This document shows, piece after piece, positions 63,929-64,000 of a stretch of 64,000 nucleotides of DNA. Numbering within the stretch: position 1 is the first letter of the stretch; each line of letters opens with the position of its first letter. Location of the stretch: contig NC_015391.1 in the NCBI RefSeq assembly GCF_000195575.1, positions 2,034,363 through 2,098,362 of the forward strand, written 5' to 3'. Both the position numbers and the translations under genes were made by a program. Below the pieces are notes generated by a model, which was not told the DNA's origin, searched no databases, and saw nothing but the letters and a program-made list of their open reading frames with translations. Source of the DNA: Carnobacterium sp. 17-4. Lineage in GTDB: Bacteria; Bacillota; Bacilli; Lactobacillales; Carnobacteriaceae.

Positions 63929-64000
63929 TTATAGGGATTGGTCGATTAGATTAGCTTGTTGCGAGTTACTATAGTCTCCCTGTTTGGAGTAAGTAGACCC
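63929..64000 (-). CDS. flgN: C-terminus of FlgN-like export chaperone (partial)
   Basis: Only the last 23 residues are in the window: GSTYSKQGDYSNSQQANLID then QSL and stop. The low-complexity end with a YxxxG pattern and LID-type finish, and the place right before flgK, fit FlgN, the chaperone of FlgK and FlgL. It lies 12 bases before the flgK start. The family call rests on position and a short tail. Confidence 0.6.
   Translation of the reverse strand, partial: GSTYSKQGDYSNSQQANLIDQSL

Overview
The window is AT-rich DNA from a low-GC Gram-positive bacterium. The combination of several PTS sugar systems, a complete arginine deiminase operon, OhrR/Ohr and a full peritrichous-type flagellar cluster points to a motile member of the Lactobacillales. 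Carnobacterium or a close relative is my inference from gene content, not a database result. Almost every gene is on the minus strand. The plus-strand exceptions are argR, yaiI and a decayed gene remnant.

Region 1 (1-31.7 kb) is sugar and amino-acid catabolism with regulators. From the left: the 5' part of a LevR-type sigma-54 activator; a GntR regulator, a cellobiose-type PTS EIIC and a GH1 glycosidase that share an operator-like sequence; a HisK/PHP phosphatase; an ascorbate-type PTS (EIIC, EIIB) behind a PRD/EIIA regulator; an unusual cis-prenyltransferase homologue; a sucrose locus (scrA-scrB and scrK-scrR) split by a galactan/galacto-oligosaccharide locus (ganR-ganSPQ-ganA); the arginine deiminase pathway arcA-arcB-arcD-arcC-arcR with a divergent ArgR-like gene; then ohrR-ohr, yjbQ and yaiI.

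Region 2 (31.7-36.4 kb) has two paralogous chemoreceptors, one behind a sigma-28-type promoter, and an FtsE-like ATPase with no FtsX beside it.

Region 3 (36.5-64 kb) is flagellar. In transcription order, right to left: flgN (3' end), flgK, flgL, then hag behind two tandem sigma-28-type promoters, flaG, fliD, a fliT-like gene and fliS. A new unit starts at a sigma-A promoter before flgB and runs flgB-flgC-fliE-fliF-fliG-fliH-fliI-fliJ-fliK-flgD-TIGR02530-flgE-flbD-motA-motB-fliL-fliO-fliP-fliQ-fliR-flhB-flhA-fliA(sigD)-flgF-flgG. Export gate, basal body, hook, stator and filament genes are all present. fliM, fliN/fliY, flhF, flhG and the che genes are not in the window.

The least explained items are a pair of about 210-bp structured repeats (5825-6030 and 57409-57621), each ending 30-45 bases before a start codon; an A11 tract inside the -35/-10 spacer of the flgB promoter; a block of consecutive hairpins at 31550-31706; and a decayed plus-strand gene that keeps its terminator between flgL and hag.
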